Source of the DNA: CAZEQD01 sp964514305
GTDB lineage: Bacteria > Acidobacteriota > Aminicenantia > Aminicenantales > Aminicenantaceae
DNA length: 34,163 bases
Direction of reading: 5' to 3'
Assembly: GCA_964514305.1 (NCBI GenBank)
Contig: CAZEQD010000021.1
Coordinates: forward strand, 1 to 34,163
Shown here: positions 32,098 through 34,163 of the stretch, in pieces
Position numbering within the stretch: the first letter of the stretch is position 1
Layout: each line of letters starts with the position of its first letter
Notes under the pieces: generated by a model
What the model was told of the DNA's origin: nothing
The model's database searches: none
Seen by the model: only the letters and a program-made list of their open reading frames with translations
Program-made: the position numbers and the translations under genes

Positions 32098-33118
32098 TTA
32101 GCCTGTTTTTCTCCTCCAGCCTCGCTCCTAAATTCTCAACCATCAGAGCCACTAATTCTTTGAGCCCTTCATTCTTCAGAGCAGAAATAGCCACAAAAGG
32201 TAAGTTTTCTTTCTGGGCCAAAGATTTAACAGCTTCTAGTCTGCGTTTATCTTTATCCAAAAGATCTATTTTGTTGGCTACCAATATTTGCTGGCGCTCA
32301 ACTAATTTTGGATTAAAAGCGGCCAGTTCACTTAAGATAGTCCTGTAATCCTGGATAGGATCTCTCTTAGTAAAGGGAGAAATGTCTATCAGATGGACCA
32401 ATATTTTCGTCCTTTCCACATGTCTAAGAAATTTTATTCCTAAACCATGGCCAAGATGAGCTCCCTCTATTAAGCCAGGAATGTCAGTGATAACAAAGCT
32501 TCGGAACTCATCGATATCGACCACTCCTAAATTAGGTATAAGAGTAGTAAAAGGATAATCAGCTATCACCGGCTTTGCGGCTGATATTTTTGAGATTAAA
32601 GTAGACTTGCCAACATTGGGAAAGCCGATAAGGCCTACATCAGCAATGAGTTTTAATTCTAAAATAAAGCTTTTCTCTTCTCCTGGCTGGCCCGACTCTG
32701 CTCGGCGTGGAGCTTGATGGCTGGAGGTTACAAAAGAAGCATTCCCTCTACCCCCTTTTCCGCCTTTGGCTGCTAAAAATTTTTGCCCTGATCGAACAAA
32801 ATCAAAAAGAATAGCTGGATTGTTTTCTTCTCTGATAACAGTGCCTACCGGAACTTTAAGGAATAAATCATCCCCTTTTCTACCTTGACGATTGCCGCCC
32901 TGGCCATGAGCCCCTCTGGGGGCTTTATTTATGGGATGGAAACGAAAATATGCCAAAGACTTTATATTCTTATCTGAAATAAAATAGATGCTCCCCCCTT
33001 GGCCGCCACTACCTCCATTCGGTCCACCCCTGGGTACCCCCCATTCCCGGCGGAAACTCACGCAGCCATTACCTCCCTTACCTGCTTGGAGGATGACCTT
33101 AACCTGATCAACGAACAT
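32084..33118 (-). CDS. obgE: Obg-family GTPase ObgE/CgtA
   Basis: A 344-aa GTPase acting in 50S assembly and stress control. The glycine-rich Obg domain (1-158) has GGKGGNGCVSFRRE-like repeats, for example NGGSGGQGGS and GKGGRGNASF. The G domain has GFPNVGKST (165-173), DYPFTT switch I, DIPGLIEGAHLGHGLG and NKIDLL. It lacks the extra C-terminal OCT domain of some firmicute forms. The ATG follows AAGG very closely, and the gap from rpmA is 12 bases. Position directly after L21 and L27 is the classic bacterial order. Confidence 0.97.
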   Translation of the reverse strand: MFVDQVKVILQAGKGGNGCVSFRREWGVPRGGPNGGSGGQGGSIYFISDKNIKSLAYFRFHPINKAPRGAHGQGGNRQGRKGDDLFLKVPVGTVIREENNPAILFDFVRSGQKFLAAKGGKGGRGNASFVTSSHQAPRRAESGQPGEEKSFILELKLIADVGLIGFPNVGKSTLISKISAAKPVIADYPFTTLIPNLGVVDIDEFRSFVITDIPGLIEGAHLGHGLGIKFLRHVERTKILVHLIDISPFTKRDPIQDYRTILSELAAFNPKLVERQQILVANKIDLLDKDKRRLEAVKSLAQKENLPFVAISALKNEGLKELVALMVENLGARLEEKNRLNGKQ

Positions 33119-33130
33119 CCTTAACGGAGC

Positions 33131-33397
33131 TCAAACCTCCTCAGGCGAAGGGATGATAGAGACAAACTTCCTTCCCTTACCTTTGGTTTCGAAGCGCACA
33201 TACCCAGTTATACGGGCAAATAGAGTATCATCTTTGCCACGCCCTACATTTAATCCTGGTTTGAACCGTGTCCCCCGCTGTCTAACCAAAATGGAACCAG
33301 CTCTTACAAACTGACCACCAGACCGCTTAACGCCTAAGCGTTTGGCATGACTGTCTCGGCCATTCTTGGCGCTTCCTCCAGATTTTTTATGAGCCAT
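33131..33397 (-). CDS. rpmA: 50S ribosomal protein L27
   Basis: An 88-aa L27 near the peptidyl-transferase centre. The sequence opens with MAHKKSGGSAKNGRDSHAKR, followed by LGVKRSGGQFVRAG and ILVRQRGTRFKPG. It lacks the cleaved N-terminal pre-sequence found in firmicutes, so Ala2-His3 is the mature end. AAGGAG precedes the ATG. It is second in the rplU-rpmA-obgE run. Confidence 0.98.
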   Translation of the reverse strand: MAHKKSGGSAKNGRDSHAKRLGVKRSGGQFVRAGSILVRQRGTRFKPGLNVGRGKDDTLFARITGYVRFETKGKGRKFVSIIPSPEEV

Positions 33398-33430
33398 CTT
33401 TTTTCTCCTTAGTTTTGGTCATCTCTGATG

Positions 33431-33464
33431 AGGAAATGGCTGGTTTTTTCTGTCCTCATTTCCT
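33431..33464. other. Hairpin at the rplU/rpmA junction
   Basis: AGGAAATG (33431-33438) pairs perfectly with CATTTCCT (33457-33464) over an 18-base loop, spanning the rplU stop codon. Without a strong T-run after it on the minus strand, it is more likely an RNA-processing or stability element than a full terminator. Confidence 0.3.
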
Positions 33465-33995
33465 TGGAGAGGCCTTCTTTTCAGCTTCAGTTTTAGTTTC
33501 AATTGGTTGCTTAGCCTTTGTCTGCCTTTTTACTTTATTCTCTTCCTTGCTTGCTTCTTTCGGAGAGGGCTTTTTCTTTACCTCTTGGGGAACAATCTTT
33601 TCTTTTGGTTCTGCTTTCTTGACTGATTTTCTTTTTTCTTCCTTCTTGACCGCCTCTTTAAGTTTTTCAGCAATAGCTTTACTATCAGAAATAATCTCTT
33701 CAATCTTTACAGTAGTCAGGGGTTGGCGGTGGCCTTTCTTCTTTTTATACTGTTTCCTCCTCTTTTTCTTGAAAATAATTACTTTATCATCTTTAAAGTG
33801 TTCGATAACTTCAGCTTTTACTCGAGCTTTATCAACCAGAGGAGTTCCGATCAAAATATTCTGGCCATCCTCAATTAAAAGAACTTCATCAAAGTAGATT
33901 TTCTTCCCTTCTTCAGCCTCTAACTTTTCGAGATGAAGAACATCTCCTTCCTGAATTCTATATTGTTTTCCTCCTGTTCTAATAACCGCAAACAT
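33456..33995 (-). CDS. rplU: 50S ribosomal protein L21 with long Lys/Glu-rich tail
   Basis: A 179-aa protein. Residues 1-103 are a normal L21: FAVIRTGGKQYRIQEGD, the FDEVLLIEDG loop and the RNA-binding FKKKRRKQYKKKKGHRQP. Residues 104-179 are an unusual, low-complexity, Lys/Glu/Pro-rich extension (EKLKEAVKKEEKRKSVKKAEP and more). Most bacterial L21 proteins stop near 103 aa. The tail is in frame, has no stop and is followed normally by rpmA, so it is not a frameshift artefact. It may contact rRNA or assembly factors. AGGCAGGTGAG precedes the ATG, and a good promoter lies upstream. Confidence 0.95.
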   Translation of the reverse strand: MFAVIRTGGKQYRIQEGDVLHLEKLEAEEGKKIYFDEVLLIEDGQNILIGTPLVDKARVKAEVIEHFKDDKVIIFKKKRRKQYKKKKGHRQPLTTVKIEEIISDSKAIAEKLKEAVKKEEKRKSVKKAEPKEKIVPQEVKKKPSPKEASKEENKVKRQTKAKQPIETKTEAEKKASPRK

Positions 33996-34033
33996 CTCAC
34001 CTGCCTCACAATCTTTGAATCAAATCGCATCCA

Positions 34034-34062
34034 ACTTTAACATATGCCTATTCTTATGTCAA
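34034..34062 (-). promoter_or_regulatory. Promoter of the rplU-rpmA-obgE operon
   Basis: On the minus strand TTGACA (34062-34057) and TAAAGT (34039-34034) are 17 bases apart. The -10 lies 38 bases before the rplU ATG. The -35 is perfect and the -10 weaker (4 of 6). Confidence 0.6.
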
Positions 34063-34100
34063 TCCTGCCCAGGCTCTATAAAGAAAAGCGGGGTAATATA

Positions 34101-34163
34101 TATAATAACCAGCAGATGGGGTCAGACCTTCATAAGTTTCATAAATTATGCTTCTCTATTGAT
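34101..34163. mobile_element. Partial second copy of the palindromic element
   Basis: This stretch matches 5853-5915 at 61 of 63 positions, including the left inverted repeat beginning GGGGTCAGACC at 34118. The copy is cut by the window edge. Its presence about 28 kb from the first shows that the element is dispersed. Confidence 0.75.

Noticed and set aside
32061..32348. 95-codon plus-strand frame opposite obgE
   Set aside because: Antisense shadow of a certain gene, with no start signal.
33415..33897. 160-codon plus-strand frame opposite L21
   Set aside because: It is the antisense of the Lys/Glu-rich L21 tail, which produces long Phe/Ser-rich open frames without meaning.
1..34163. CRISPR arrays, prophage genes, integrases, rRNA genes and toxin-antitoxin pairs
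   Set aside because: Looked for on both strands; no regularly spaced repeats, no cas, phage or rRNA signatures and no convincing toxin-antitoxin pair were seen.

Overview
The window reads as a piece of a bacterial chromosome. It is moderately AT-rich and densely coded, with Shine-Dalgarno starts of the AAGGAGG type and consensus-like TTGACA/TATAAT promoters. It has no phage, plasmid or CRISPR character. Most proteins are housekeeping: cell-wall synthesis (MurA, MurB), NAD-dependent DNA ligase, NAD synthesis (NadD, NadE and a glutaminase partner), ribosome maturation (L21, L27, ObgE, RsfS, RlmH, RsmI), citrate synthase and homoserine dehydrogenase. A lipoprotein glycosidase, a secreted TPR protein and GGGGTCAGACC-ended palindromic repeats would fit an uncultured anaerobic heterotroph such as Aminicenantes. 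That placement is an inference; no rRNA or marker phylogeny is available here.

Layout. 1-2.3 kb: a MATE exporter and a small DUF6506-like protein, both on the minus strand. 2.6-4.1 kb: a lipoprotein with a GH43-type propeller and a discoidin-like domain. 4.27-4.35 kb: tRNA-Asp. 4.4-5.2 kb: two small uncharacterised genes, the second apparently frameshifted in a six-G run. 5.2-6.1 kb: a non-coding stretch with a 129-bp palindromic element, a partial second copy of which ends the window. 6.1-8.5 kb: citrate synthase, a terminator, then homoserine dehydrogenase. 8.8-14.0 kb: a five-gene plus-strand cluster (an unrecognised 411-aa protein, an atypical SDR, a cupin and two PLP enzymes) that meets a convergent aldehyde dehydrogenase. 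15.8-19.5 kb: murA, a HIT protein, a metallo-beta-lactamase-fold hydrolase, a NYN-domain protein and a DUF2520 dehydrogenase, with murB convergent. 20.7-21.9 kb: a secreted TPR protein behind a sigma-54-like promoter. 22.3-24.3 kb: ligA, followed by a convergent J-domain/TPR protein. 25.9-28.3 kb: the overlapping run glutaminase-nadE-rsmI. 28.6 kb: an Hsp20. 29.2-34.0 kb: a minus-strand run rplU-rpmA-obgE-nadD-rsfS-rlmH-dksA-like-comF, close to an order common in bacteria.

How the parts relate. The ribosome/NAD block and the wall genes are standard. The least explained part is the 8.8-15.4 kb amino-acid-type cluster. It combines two different PLP folds, an SDR lacking the usual Tyr/Lys pair, a cupin, an aldehyde dehydrogenase and a leading protein I cannot assign. 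It may encode an undescribed amino-acid conversion, but its substrate cannot be read from sequence. Other points of interest are the sigma-54 site, the broken small secreted gene, the terminator placed directly in front of homoserine dehydrogenase, the split glutamine-dependent NAD synthase and the long basic tail on L21.
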